Position numbers and translations under genes: made by a program. From contig CADBGN010000006.1 in the NCBI GenBank assembly GCA_902794155.1, positions 1 to 64,000 on the forward strand: DNA of 64,000 bases, written 5' to 3'. Below are positions 8,170 to 17,200 of the stretch, piece by piece. A model generated the notes under the pieces. The model did not search any database. It had not been told where the DNA came from and saw only the letters and a list, made by a program, of their open reading frames with translations. The first letter of the stretch is position 1, and each line of letters begins with the position of its first letter. The DNA comes from an uncultured Bacteroidia bacterium. Lineage in GTDB: Bacteria > Bacteroidota > Bacteroidia > Bacteroidales > F082.

Positions 8170-8739
8170 TTACAAAGCGTCAATGACGGTGCAGAGGTTC
8201 TCGAAGATTTGCGGGATCTCGCCCACACCGTTCACCGCGTGCAGGTTGTCCTTGCCTTGATAGAAGTCGAGCACGGGGCGCGTCTTGGCCTCATATTCCA
8301 CAAAACGGTGCTTGATGGAGTCGAGGTTGTCGTCGGCGCGACCGCTGGTCTTGCCGCGTTCGAGCATGCGTTCGATGAGGAGTTCTTCAGGTACTTCGAG
8401 GCTTAAAACGCCAGTCAGCGACATGCCGAACTTCTCCATCATCTCATCCAAGATCTCGGCTTGGCGCACGGTGCGTGGATAGCCGTCGAAGAGGAAACCG
8501 GCCGAGTCCATGTTCTCGGAGAGCTTCTTTTCGATGATCTTGGCCACGATCTCGTCGGAAACGAGGTTGCCCTGACTGATGATTTCCTTCACTTGAAGAC
8601 CTAATTCGCTCTCGGCTGCGATTTCCTCGCGGAGGATTTCACCAGTGGAGATATAGGTCAGGTTATATTTCTCACGCAGGAACTGCGATTGCGTTCCCTT
8701 GCCTGCCCCGGGAGGGCCAAAGAGTACGATGTTTAGCAT
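8170..8739 (-). CDS. adk: Adenylate kinase
   Basis: Converts ATP and AMP to two ADP in the cytosol. The 189-aa protein has the P-loop GPPGAGKGT at 8-16, the AMP-binding YISTGEILR segment and FLFDGYPRTVRQAE, and the LID arginines in RADDNLDSIKHR. It is the short-LID form with no zinc-binding cysteine insert, as usual in Bacteroidota. Downstream of hpt in the same direction with a palindromic element between them; the hpt-adk pair is a common arrangement in this phylum. Confidence 0.97.
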   Translation of the reverse strand: MLNIVLFGPPGAGKGTQSQFLREKYNLTYISTGEILREEIAAESELGLQVKEIISQGNLVSDEIVAKIIEKKLSENMDSAGFLFDGYPRTVRQAEILDEMMEKFGMSLTGVLSLEVPEELLIERMLERGKTSGRADDNLDSIKHRFVEYEAKTRPVLDFYQGKDNLHAVNGVGEIPQIFENLCTVIDAL

Positions 8740-8754
8740 GACGTTATTTTTTTA

Positions 8755-8816
8755 ATTCGGAATGTGGAATGCTGAATTAATCTTATTTCGCATTCAGCAT
8801 TCCTCATTCAGCATTA
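8755..8816. repeat. Palindromic element of GGAATGCTGAAT words, second copy
   Basis: ATTCGGAATG and GGAATGCTGAATTAA on the left face GCATTCAGCATTCC and TCATTCAGCATTA on the right. Same words as 140-230. It abuts the hpt stop codon at 8817 and separates hpt from adk. Confidence 0.75.
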
Positions 8817-9353
8817 TTATTCAATGATTTTATAAATATCCGGCAAATTTCTCCCCTGTTGGTCATAATCCAAGCCATAGCCCACGATGAATTCGTTGCC
8901 GATGTCCATGCCCTTGTAGTCGATGGGGTAGGTGTATTGGAAGTTGTTCGGCTTGAAGAACAGGGTGGCGATGCGTACGTCGGAGGCCTTCAAGTCGCGG
9001 AGTTTCTGGGTGGTATAGCGCAAGGTATGGCCTGTGTCGACGATGTCTTCTACGATGACCACATGGCGGCCGTTCAGGGGATGGTCCAAGCCGATGAGTT
9101 CGCGGACGACGTTGGTGGTCTCCGTTCCGGCGTATGACGACAGCTTGACGAACGAGATTTCGCAGGGAATCGTCAGTCGTTTGAACAGCTCAGAAGCGAA
9201 CATGAAGGCGCCGTTGAGAATCACGAGAAACAACGGATTCATGCCGTCCAAGTCGTGGTTGATTTGGTCTGCCACATTTTGGATGCTGCTTTCGATTTTT
9301 TCTTGGGGGATGTACAGCCCAAATTCCTTGTCAATAACTTTTACTGTTTTCAT
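8817..9353 (-). CDS. hpt: Hypoxanthine phosphoribosyltransferase
   Basis: Purine salvage enzyme that joins hypoxanthine or guanine to PRPP. The PRPP-binding loop VVIVEDIVDTGHTL is present, with the FVKLSSYAGTET segment and DIGNEFIVGYGLDYDQQGRNLP at the C-terminal base-binding region. The reading frame is open 18 codons further upstream, but the ATG at 9351-9353 (MKTVKVIDKEFGLYIP, 178 aa) matches the family length and lies about 44 bases after a TATATTTG promoter box, so it is preferred. Confidence 0.96.
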   Translation of the reverse strand: MKTVKVIDKEFGLYIPQEKIESSIQNVADQINHDLDGMNPLFLVILNGAFMFASELFKRLTIPCEISFVKLSSYAGTETTNVVRELIGLDHPLNGRHVVIVEDIVDTGHTLRYTTQKLRDLKASDVRIATLFFKPNNFQYTYPIDYKGMDIGNEFIVGYGLDYDQQGRNLPDIYKIIE

Positions 9354-9396
9354 TTTCAAAGGATTGAGATTTGTTTGCCCTTCTGTTAAGGCGATA

Positions 9397-9404
9397 CAAA
9401 TATA
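9397..9404 (-). promoter_or_regulatory. -7 promoter box of hpt
   Basis: TATATTTG on the minus strand with GTTG 19 bases further upstream (complement of 9424-9427) in place of the -33 TTTG. This box lies inside the longer open frame, which supports the downstream ATG. Confidence 0.5.
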
Positions 9405-9460
9405 CAAAATGCTTCTATTGGGTCAACCGCATTGGGAAAAAAACTATTTTTGCGTTCAAA

Positions 9461-9555
9461 ACTATGGCCTATGGCCCATGGCCTGACCTACGAAAAGCTT
9501 TGGATACCATGCTTTCGATGGGACAAGCCATAGGCCATTAGCCATCAGCCATAGA
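9461..9555. repeat. Inverted-repeat element of ATGGCC words before purE
   Basis: ACTATGGCCTATGGCCCATG on the left faces GCCATAGGCCATTAGCCATC and AGCCATAG on the right. CGAAAAGC and GCTTTCG form an inner stem. Similar elements at 34211-34287 and 41358-41459 share the words but not the exact sequence. A TATTTTTG promoter box at 9445-9452 precedes it, so the element lies in the probable 5' leader of purE. Short direct repeats of AACTGAATAACTGA follow at 9559-9596. Confidence 0.7.
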
Positions 9556-9596
9556 CCAACTGAATAACTGACCAACTAAATAACTGAATAACTGAT

Positions 9597-10103
9597 ATGA
9601 CTCCAATCGTAAGCATCATCATGGGAAGCACCTCCGACCTTCCCGTTCTTGAAAAAGCCGCACATTTTTTCGACGAGATGGAAATCCCGTTCGAGATGAA
9701 CGCCCTTAGCGCGCACCGCACCCCGCAAGAGGTTGAAACCTTTGCCCGCGAAGCCCAAGGCCGTGGCATCAAAGTCATCATTGCCGCCGCTGGCATGGCC
9801 GCCGCTTTGCCTGGCGTGATTGCAGCCAATACCACCCTGCCCGTCATCGGTGTGCCCGTCAAAGGTATGCTCGATGGTCTCGATGCCATGCTGTCCATCA
9901 TCCAGATGCCTCCTGGCATCCCTGTGGCCACGGTAGGTGTGAATGGCGCCCTCAATGCCGCTATCCTTGCTGCAGAAATGCTGGCTTTAGGCGACGCACA
10001 AATCGCTGCCAAAGTGGCGAATTACAAGGATAATCTGAAGAATAAGATTACAAAGGCCAACGCCGAACTGAAAGAGGTGCAGTATAAATACAAGACAAAC
10101 TGA
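9597..10103 (+). CDS. purE: N5-carboxyaminoimidazole ribonucleotide mutase
   Basis: Class I PurE, which shifts the carboxylate of N5-CAIR to CAIR in purine synthesis. The 168-aa protein begins with VSIIMGSTSDLPVLEKAA, the phosphate-binding signature, and contains LSAHRTPQ with the catalytic histidine, then AAAGMAAALPGVIAA, PVIGVPV and MPPGIPVATV. Length matches the family. Its leader is unusually long (about 140 bases) and holds a palindromic element. No purK neighbour is present. Confidence 0.97.
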   Translation: MTPIVSIIMGSTSDLPVLEKAAHFFDEMEIPFEMNALSAHRTPQEVETFAREAQGRGIKVIIAAAGMAAALPGVIAANTTLPVIGVPVKGMLDGLDAMLSIIQMPPGIPVATVGVNGALNAAILAAEMLALGDAQIAAKVANYKDNLKNKITKANAELKEVQYKYKTN

Positions 10104-10119
10104 TTTGGTATAGAAAACA

Positions 10120-10147
10120 GTAGAGACGGTGCATGCACCGTCTCTAC
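10120..10147. repeat. Perfect GTAGAGACGG-type palindrome
   Basis: A 28-bp perfect palindrome with arms GTAGAGACGGTGCA and TGCACCGTCTCTAC, 16 bases after the purE stop. It shares GTAGAGACG outer arms with elements at 2845-2872 and 56025-56051 and may terminate purE transcription. Confidence 0.85.
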
Positions 10148-10148
10148 A

Positions 10149-10183
10149 AATCAACTAAAACCAAATCATTATGAAAAAAAAGC
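10149..10183 (+). repeat. 35-bp direct repeat, copy 1
   Basis: Identical over 35 bases to 11979-12013; begins AATCAACTAAAACC and runs through CATTATGAAAAAAAAGC. Its ATG opens a 14-codon frame (MKKKHLLYSFITFS, stop at 10213-10215) that looks like a cut-off signal peptide. Each copy directly follows a hairpin. Confidence 0.85.
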
Positions 10184-10190
10184 ACTTACT

Positions 10191-11690
10191 TTATTCTTTT
10201 ATTACCTTTTCATGATAGCTCGTCCCGTCTTTCATCGCGACGCGCAGTGTGTATACCCCGGAGGACATCTTGTTCATGTCGATACTTTGAATGTTGTTGC
10301 GCCTTGTGGCAACCAGGCAACCAGCAAGGTTATAAAGTTCAACGCTCTCGGGCTCAACGCCGTCATCGAAGCGGAGGTTCAGCTGGTTTTTCACGGGGTT
10401 GGGGTAAAGGGTGAAAGGTTTTTTGTTACTTGTCATTTCAGGAGTGTTGTCATAATCGTCGTGTAGGGTGACAATATAAGCGCAGTAGCGCGAGTATCTC
10501 CTTCCGATGTAGCCTGCCGCGATGTCGCCATTCTTCAGCATGATTAAACTGGTTCCAAAATATGCAATGGATTGATTGCCAGGCATATCAATTTCCCAAT
10601 TCAGGTTCAGGTCGTTGTCGAGTCTTACCAGTGAAGCTTTGTATTGGTTCTGCTTGTCATACAGTTGATAGACGGAACCGTCGTCGGCGACCAAGGTCTG
10701 GCGTGGGAAACAATGGCTGAGGCCAAACATGGGTGATGCTTTGATGAGGTTGTGGTTCATGTCGAGTCTGGCCACTCCGACGCCACCTGTGGTAGGCGAC
10801 AGCCTGGAGGTTTGCACGGCAATCAGGTAGGTGCCGTCTTCAAGCGGGACGATGTGCTCTTCGTTCCCACCATCGTAAGCGATGTTTTCGTCAAATTGTT
10901 TGTATAGGTGTCTGTCGATGAGGTTGAAGTCGGCATCGAAGAAGTATCCGATGATGGGCCACGGACCGGAAGCCGGATAATAGCCTCCCATCAGGTAATA
11001 GGTTAGGGGCGACTCGGTAAAAACGCCAAAGCCCATTTCCGAATAGAGTAGCAGGCTGTCGCCGCCAGGCTGCTGCACCTCTGTCTCGTAGTTCGGGGCG
11101 AAAATGGGTGAACCGTCGCGTGAGGTCTTGATGGTCCCGTCGCGACCGATGCGTCTCAAATGGTGCTCGTTGTCGCTCCAGAAAGAGATGATGAAGTCCC
11201 CCTGCGAGTCGATGATCCAGGGATTAATGGTGAAATAGTATACGGATGCGTCAATGGCGTAGAGCGGAACGGTGATGTCGTCGTTGATGTTGAACTCGGC
11301 ATCAATGAAGATCATCCTGAAGTTTACAACATAAACGCTATCGATAGAGTCATACACCCATCTATCCTCGGTAAGGATGTAGGCATCCTTTTCCACGGGG
11401 TCGCGCATCAGATAATCCCAGTCGCCGTAAGCGTCGATGATCAGGGAGTCGAGCACTTCGCCTTCGGGCGTGAGTTTGTAAAACAAATGCTGATAATCTT
11501 CGAAGATGTTCGGGGTGTACATCATAGTTTTGAACGTCAAAGTCCCGTCTTCGTTTTCGAAGAGGTTGCATCCCCAAAAGTCTTTGTCCATTCTCAGGAT
11601 TGTGAAGTCGTTGACCAATTCCTGTGCATGACTTGTGAAGCAGGCGGCCATCAACAGGCCGATGATAAGTGAGTAAAGTCTAGTTTTCAT
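10191..11690 (-). CDS. T9SS-exported protein of unknown function
   Basis: A signal peptide (MKTRLYSLIIGLLMAACFTS, HAQ) leads a 499-aa protein. Residues about 25-410 have repeated LVRLDNDLNL, VARLDMNHNL and FFDADFNLIDR segments, as in propeller-like proteins. The C-terminal 75 residues form a type A sorting domain: FTLYPNPVKNQLNLRF, VELYNLAGCLVATRR, MNKMSSGVYTLRV and a final KVIKE. It should therefore be exported by the type IX system and anchored or released at the cell surface. A CAAAAATA (minus TATTTTTG) box lies at 11766-11773. It is flanked by a 35-bp direct repeat. No catalytic motif recognised. Confidence 0.85.
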   Translation of the reverse strand: MKTRLYSLIIGLLMAACFTSHAQELVNDFTILRMDKDFWGCNLFENEDGTLTFKTMMYTPNIFEDYQHLFYKLTPEGEVLDSLIIDAYGDWDYLMRDPVEKDAYILTEDRWVYDSIDSVYVVNFRMIFIDAEFNINDDITVPLYAIDASVYYFTINPWIIDSQGDFIISFWSDNEHHLRRIGRDGTIKTSRDGSPIFAPNYETEVQQPGGDSLLLYSEMGFGVFTESPLTYYLMGGYYPASGPWPIIGYFFDADFNLIDRHLYKQFDENIAYDGGNEEHIVPLEDGTYLIAVQTSRLSPTTGGVGVARLDMNHNLIKASPMFGLSHCFPRQTLVADDGSVYQLYDKQNQYKASLVRLDNDLNLNWEIDMPGNQSIAYFGTSLIMLKNGDIAAGYIGRRYSRYCAYIVTLHDDYDNTPEMTSNKKPFTLYPNPVKNQLNLRFDDGVEPESVELYNLAGCLVATRRNNIQSIDMNKMSSGVYTLRVAMKDGTSYHEKVIKE

Positions 11691-12011
11691 GATGTTTGAA
11701 TTATATAGAATAACATTTATACCCAGTATTTCCGTTTAAAACTGATTTTTTACCATTTCACAATGCAAAAATACAAACCAGTATAGATTTGTCAAGGAAT
11801 AAATTCAACTATTTTTCGTCATCTGGGATAAGCCGTTGGGTATCAGCAAGAAAAAAGTGCTTGATTTTTTAATAATTATCTTATTAAATCGGATTATTTA
11901 CCATTATAAGTAATAAATAGTCTATTCTAAGATGAAATTTTACAAATAGATTGAGGCGGCCAAATGACCGCCTCAACTAATCAACTAAAACCAAATCATT
12001 ATGAAAAAAAA
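11691..12011. other. Intergenic stretch, no gene seen
   Basis: AT-rich, with no credible coding frame on either strand. It holds a minus-strand -7 box for the T9SS gene (11766-11773), a hairpin with perfect 9-bp arms TTGAGGCGG and CCGCCTCAA at 11951-11976, and the start of the second 35-bp direct repeat. Confidence 0.6.
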
Positions 12012-12013
12012 GC
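11979..12013 (+). repeat. 35-bp direct repeat, copy 2
   Basis: Identical to 10149-10183. It follows the hairpin at 11951-11976 by two bases and runs straight into the first unit of the CCCCATAGGGG repeat array. Its ATG opens a 44-codon frame that ends at the TAG of a later repeat unit; I do not regard it as a gene. Confidence 0.85.
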
Positions 12014-12242
12014 CCCATAGGGGCTGCCTTTTAATTGAAACATTTGGTTTTCTGACGTTTCAAATGATTATTATTCGCTTCGTGTTTTTGTTTGGACTAG
12101 GAAACAATTCTTGGAATTGTAGTCATGCCCCGTAGGGGCTGCCTATTAATTGAAACGCCTGATTTCCTGTCCTATCTTGCCCCGTAGGGGCAGCCTTTTA
12201 ATTGAAACACCTGATTTCTTGTCCTACCTTCCCCCGTAGGGG
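12012..12242 (+). repeat. Array of CCCCGTAGGGG palindromic repeats downstream of the transposase gene
   Basis: Three 30-bp units at 12012-12041, 12127-12156 and 12179-12208 read GCCCC(A/G)TAGGGGC, then (T/A)GCCT, then (T/A)TTAATTGAAAC. A fourth partial palindrome is at 12232-12242. The second and third units are 52 bases apart, and their 22-base followers are near copies (CCTGATTTCCTGTCC versus CCTGATTTCTTGTCC), so this is a tandem repeat of about 52 bp rather than a CRISPR. Confidence 0.85.
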
Positions 12243-12257
12243 TTTTCTTTCCCGTTG

Positions 12258-12719
12258 TTATTCCATCTCACGAAACACATATCTATCATCATATTCGATG
12301 CCAAATAATTTCAAAAACGAAACATATTCGTCTCTGAATGAGTGTTTGGCATGATGTGTTTCCTGGTTTTGAATGTACTTTACGACACTATCCACTTGTG
12401 ACTTGCCGTAAGAAAAGGCCCCAAAGCCTTCTTGCCAAGCAAATTGGCATCTAACAAATTGCTTTTCTTTAATCCACAATGATGAGGCTCTTTTCACTTC
12501 CAGCACCAATTCCGATATAGCTTGTTTGGGCGAAAGGCTCACTAAGATGTGGATATGGTCGCTCATTCCACCAATTGCATAAACTTTGTGACCTCTGTTC
12601 GCAATCAAGCCGATGATGTATTGGTAAAGCTCTTGTCTCCATGATTTGTCGATGACGGCATCGCGGTATTTTACTGCGAAGACCAAATGGATGTAAATCT
12701 GATTGTATGTGTTTGCCAT
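12258..12719 (-). CDS. IS200/IS605-type Y1 transposase (REP-associated type)
   Basis: A 153-aa single-domain HUH nuclease. HIH at 55-57 in GGMSDHIHILVSL is the metal-binding motif and Tyr115 in VVKYIQNQETHH is the candidate nucleophile that attaches to DNA; WQEGFGAFSYGKS before it is typical of this family. Such proteins move IS200 elements or, when domesticated (RAYT), spread short palindromes. No TnpB partner and no obvious IS ends are seen; instead arrays of CCCCGTAGGGG palindromes flank the gene in opposite orientation on its two sides. That context argues for a REP-type enzyme, but the assignment to RAYT rather than plain IS200 is inference. Confidence 0.9.
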   Translation of the reverse strand: MANTYNQIYIHLVFAVKYRDAVIDKSWRQELYQYIIGLIANRGHKVYAIGGMSDHIHILVSLSPKQAISELVLEVKRASSLWIKEKQFVRCQFAWQEGFGAFSYGKSQVDSVVKYIQNQETHHAKHSFRDEYVSFLKLFGIEYDDRYVFREME

Positions 12720-12728
12720 CTTAATAGA

Positions 12729-12906
12729 AAACCCCTACGGGATAGTGTCGTTAATGTAATGTGGGTGCTTGTTGGTTATGAAAAGAAAACCCCTACGGGG
12801 TAATTGTATTGTGTTGATGGTTGTTTGTTATTGAAAGGGAACCCCTACGGGGTAATTATAATGTATTGATGTTTGTTTGTTATTAAAAGGGAACCCCTAC
12901 GGGGTA
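12729..12906 (-). repeat. Array of AACCCCTACGGGG repeats upstream of the transposase gene
   Basis: Palindromes AACCCCTACGGG(G/A)T occur near 12729, 12788, 12840 and 12893. The last three are about 53 bases apart with similar intervening text (TTGATGGTTGTTTGTTATTG versus TTGATGTTTGTTTGTTATTA). CCCCTACGGGG is the reverse complement of the CCCCGTAGGGG core on the other side of the transposase gene. The last unit contains the stop codon of the M16 peptidase gene. Confidence 0.85.
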
Positions 12907-14138
12907 TCTCCTTCAAAAACAATCCGACTAAGCTGTTTCTTGTCGAATACGCGATTAGCCACTTCAAGGATGTCGCTCGCGTTGACGGCCTCCACCTTGC
13001 GGATGATGTCGTCCATGTATTCGATGGGTTCGCCCATGATGAGCGAACGGGTTGCACTCAGCAATTCGTTCATGCCGCTTTCGTAGCTTAAGGCGACCTG
13101 ACCGATGAGTTGCTGCTTGGCGTGGTGCAGTTGCAGCGTGCCCAACTTCTGGGTGCAAAGCTTTTCCAATTCCTTGTGAACCAGTTCGATGGCCTTCTCC
13201 AACGAGTCAGGGTCGACACCCATGTAAACATTGATGAGGCCGACATCGGAGTAGGCGGTGTATTGCGACTCAATGCTGTAGGCGAAACCGTATTTCTCGC
13301 GGATGTTCAGGCCGAGGCGCGAGCTCATGGCCGGACCGCCAAGCACATTGTTGAGCATCACGATGGGCATTCGTAAGGGGTTGCTGAATTCGGGTGCCAA
13401 TCCACCTATAATGCAGTGGCTCAGGTGGTTGTTGCGCTCTGCCTTGCGGTTTTGGGGCTTGTAGTTGCTGAACAGCTCGCGTCTTTTATTAATAAGGTGT
13501 GCGGGTTGTTCACCAAAGTAGCGCATGGCCAGTTTCTCGAACTCATGGAAGCTGATATCGCCGATGGAGGCCAAAATCATCTGGTCGGTGCTGTAGTTGC
13601 CCGCCATGAAGTCAAGGACGTCCTGCCGACGGAAACCTTTCACCAACTCAGTGGTGCCCAGTATGTTGCGCGACAGCGGATGCCCTTCGAAAACCATTTC
13701 CTCAAACAGGTCATAGATTTCGTCGGAAGGGGAGTCGAGGTAGGAATTGATTTCGTCCAAAATGACTTCCTTTTCTTTGGCCAGTTCGTTTTCGGGGAAA
13801 GTGGAGCGGAAGGCGATGTCGGCGAAGAGGTCGAGGCTGCGCTGGTAGTGTTGCTTGAGGAAAGTGGCTTGGATGCAGGTTTCCTCCTTGGTGGTGAAGG
13901 CGTTGAGGTCGCCGCCCACATTGTCGAGGCAGCTCAGGATGTGGTAGGCCTTGCGGTTCTGCGTACCTTTGAAAATGGTGTGCTCCACAAAGTGGGCGAG
14001 GCCGTTTTGGTGGACCAGCTCATCGCGGGTGCCGGTTTCCACCATCAGCACCAAGTGGGCGATTTCGCCTTGTTTCTCCTTATGTATCAGTCGAATACCG
14101 TTTGGAAGGACGGCTTCAGTAAATTTGTTTTCCAACAT
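12897..14138 (-). CDS. M16 family zinc peptidase
   Basis: A 413-aa single-unit pitrilysin-family peptidase of the mitochondrial-processing-peptidase-like type. The inverted zinc motif HFVEH is at 49-53, and the third ligand glutamate is expected in KEKEVILDEINSY near 127. The C-terminal half holds the usual GGPAMSSRLGLNIREKYGFAYSI segment that closes over substrate. No signal peptide, so probably cytosolic. The final codons (DTP and TAG stop) fall in the flanking palindromic repeat, so the true ancestral end may have been replaced. A TATCTTTG -7 box lies 18 bases upstream of the ATG, back to back with the subtilase promoter. Confidence 0.93.
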   Translation of the reverse strand: MLENKFTEAVLPNGIRLIHKEKQGEIAHLVLMVETGTRDELVHQNGLAHFVEHTIFKGTQNRKAYHILSCLDNVGGDLNAFTTKEETCIQATFLKQHYQRSLDLFADIAFRSTFPENELAKEKEVILDEINSYLDSPSDEIYDLFEEMVFEGHPLSRNILGTTELVKGFRRQDVLDFMAGNYSTDQMILASIGDISFHEFEKLAMRYFGEQPAHLINKRRELFSNYKPQNRKAERNNHLSHCIIGGLAPEFSNPLRMPIVMLNNVLGGPAMSSRLGLNIREKYGFAYSIESQYTAYSDVGLINVYMGVDPDSLEKAIELVHKELEKLCTQKLGTLQLHHAKQQLIGQVALSYESGMNELLSATRSLIMGEPIEYMDDIIRKVEAVNASDILEVANRVFDKKQLSRIVFEGDTP

Positions 14139-14156
14139 GTTTTAAAAATTGGGCTG

Positions 14157-14192
14157 CAAAGATACAATAAACCCAAAACATTTCTAACTTTG
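14157..14192. promoter_or_regulatory. Divergent promoters of the M16 peptidase and subtilase genes
   Basis: Minus strand TATCTTTG at 14157-14164 serves the M16 gene; plus strand TAACTTTG at 14185-14192 serves the subtilase gene, whose ATG follows 27 bases later. Both match TAnnTTTG; -33 boxes are not clear. Confidence 0.55.
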
Positions 14193-14219
14193 CAACTTTA
14201 AATTCAAATCTTTATTCCT

Positions 14220-17200
14220 ATGAAAAAACTGTTGTTACTTTCTTTGGCGTTGCTGCTTACGGCGAGCGGATTCGCCCAAGTTCTCATCGACCCTTTGCTG
14301 GGCGAGGAGATGAATCGCCGCAACGATAACGAACAGATGACAATCGTCGTCATCATGAAGTCGCAATACGACCGAGTTCAATTGAACCGTCGTGCCGACT
14401 ATTTTGCCACTCGCGCCGAACGCCGCGAATTTGTGGTCAATGAGCTGAAGGCGTTTGCCTCAGCTTCGCAGTACGATTTGTGCCACTCGCTTGCCGAGAT
14501 GCGTAGCAATGGCATGGTCACCGAGCCTACCATCTTGTGGATGGCGAATGCACTGTATTTCAATGCCACGAAGGCTGCCATCCAAGACTTGGCTCGCCGC
14601 AACGACATTGAAATCATTGGCTTTGCCAAGGAGCACAATTGGATTCCTGAAACTGAAACACCACGGCAGGCTTCGGCCACACGCGAAATCACGCAAAACG
14701 TTTTCCAAGTAAATGCCGACGACGTGTGGGCCTTGGGCTACACAGGCGTAGGCGTCGTGGTGGCTGTCATCGACACGGGTGTCAACTACAATCATGTTGA
14801 CTTGGCCGACCACCTCTGGGACGGCGGTTCGGAGTTTCCGCACCACGGCTACGACGTGGTCCACCATGATAACGACCCCATGGACGACCACGGTCACGGC
14901 TCGCATTGCTCGGGAACGGTGTTGGGCGATGGCACGGCAGGCTCGCAAACGGGCATGGCCCCCGATGCCACGCTGATGTGCGTCAAGTGTTTGGATGCTA
15001 ATGGTAATGGCGGTGCCCAAAACATCAGTGAGGGTATCCAATGGGCTGTGGAGCATGGCTGCGATATGTTCAGCATGTCGTTGGGCATTTCCAACTCCAG
15101 CATTTCGGAACGCACTTTGTTGCGCAACACCTGCGTGGCTGCTTTGGATGCCGGCATCGTGGCCGCCATCGCTGCGGGCAATGAAGGCGACAGCCAAAAC
15201 CAATATCCTATTCCGAACAATGTTCGTGTCCCAGGCAGCTGTCCTCCGCCTTATATGGACGATGTTCAAGGCGAGAATCCTGGTGATTTGAGTTGCTCGG
15301 TGTGCATTGGTGCTGTCGATTACAACGATGCAGCCGCCTATTTCACCTCCCATGGTCCCGTCACGTGGTCTAATACCGAGTTTGGCGACTATCCTTACAA
15401 TCCGGGCATCGGTCTTATTCGTCCCGATGTGTGTGCTCCTGGTGTTGATATCAAGTCGTTGAATTACCAAAGCAATACGGGTTACACTACCATGAGCGGC
15501 ACATCGATGGCCACGCCCTGTGTCGCTGGTTGCATGGCCCTGATGCTGAGCAAGGACATCAACCTGATGCCTGCCGATGTGTGCCGCATCCTCGAAGAGA
15601 CGGCCGTACCGTTGGCCTCGGGCAAGAGCAATATATATGGTTTTGGTCGTGTCGATGCTTTGGCGGCTGTCGAAGCCATTCAACTGGGTGCCATCAAGTA
15701 TAACGCCTTCGAAATCAACGACCCTGCAGGAAATAACAACCATAAACTCAATCCAGGTGAATCCGTCACCATGGCGCTTACCCTTGATAATGTGAGCGAT
15801 GATGTCGTGAGCAATGTCACCGTTGTTCTCTCTACCGATAATCCGAATGTCACCATCACTGATAATGAAGTCCAGTTCCCGAACTTCGCCGCCAACCAAA
15901 CGCTTACGGTTGAGAATGCTTTTGCTTTCTCGGTCAACGATCAAGTGGTGGCCAGGCAAAAGATAAAGTTTAATGCAGATGTGATGGTCAATGGTGAGCC
16001 ATTGTCACGCTTTTCTATTAATGTTACAGTTTATGATTATTTGCTTCAATTTGGTGCCTACGCGATATTGAACGACAACAACAACGATGGTCTCCTCGAT
16101 CCTGGCGAGACCGTCGACCTTCGCCTTATTGTTGACAATAGTGGCAACGAATTGGCACAAATGGTTGTGGGAACCCTTTCAAGTGATTATGACCATATCA
16201 CCCTCAACGAAACAGAGAAAAGCTTCAGCTCGATTGGTGCGAATCTGATGGGCTATGCCGATTACAGCGTTACCCTTAGTGAAGACACTCCTGATGGTTT
16301 TGTCATTCCACTCACTCTCACTCTTGTGGATGCCAACGGAAAGGTTACTGAACTGACTTTCAATTGCAAGAATTCTTGCAATGTCATTTTCAATTTACAT
16401 GCCTATGTCGGCTTTGGATGGCATGGCAACTCTTTGAGTGTGAGCTATTCCGATGGCACACCATCAGAGCAAATGACTATCGGCAACGGCTCTTCTGCTA
16501 CCTATACCCGTGATTTGAATTCAGGATCAACCATCACCTTGACATGGAATAATGGCCAGTGGCCTCAAGATTGCAGCTTCGAAGTGACCTACGAAGATGG
16601 CACGGTTATCTTCCAAAATAGTGGTGGCTTTAGCGGCACACAGACCTTTACCATCAATTGTACGGGTGGCGCTGGTGTACCGGAGTTCTGTGCCCCGATT
16701 CGGAATTTGACTTACGAGTTGGAAGGGCTCGATGTGGTGCTGGCCTGGGATGCTCCTGAAAGTGACACACCTGTAAGGTATGAGGTTTATCGCGAAACCG
16801 AGCTTTTGGATGTGGTCGAGGGGTTGACCTATACTGATTTTGATGTCGCCGAAGGTTTGTATAATTATTGTGTCTATGCCGTCTACAACGGCTGCCAAAG
16901 TGAGTTTGTTTGCACCGAGGTGGAAGTGGCGCAGTGTGGCGCAGTGCGGAATTTGGACTTTGGTCTGAACGACGACCTGTTGCTTACCCTCACGTGGGAA
17001 GCTCCAGAAAATCCGACAGGATTGGTTGAATATCAAGTTTATATGGATGGTGAGCAACAAACTTCTACCAACGAGTTGACCTACGCTTTCATTGTTACCG
17101 AAGGTGAGCACGACATCGCTGTGAATGCGGTCTTCGGAAACTGCGAGAAGGATGAACATATAGTTGTGTGCATCGTTGGTGCTGTGGAGAATTTGCATTA

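Noticed and set aside
12001..12135. Small plus-strand frame of 44 codons starting MKKKPHRGC
   Set aside because: It is made of the 35-bp direct repeat and repeat units, ends in the TAG of a repeat, and has no protein-like composition. More likely a remnant leader read through repeats.
12012..12208. CRISPR array: three 30-bp repeats ending in ATTGAAAC, a common CRISPR repeat ending
   Set aside because: Spacing is irregular (85 and 22 bases), the two short intervals are near copies of each other rather than unique spacers, the repeat core is a perfect palindrome shared with the other side of the transposase gene, and no cas gene is present.
14460..15959. Long minus-strand open frame (about 499 codons) opposite the subtilase catalytic domain
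   Set aside because: It lies fully antisense to conserved subtilase motifs and has histidine/isoleucine-heavy composition typical of frame shadows.
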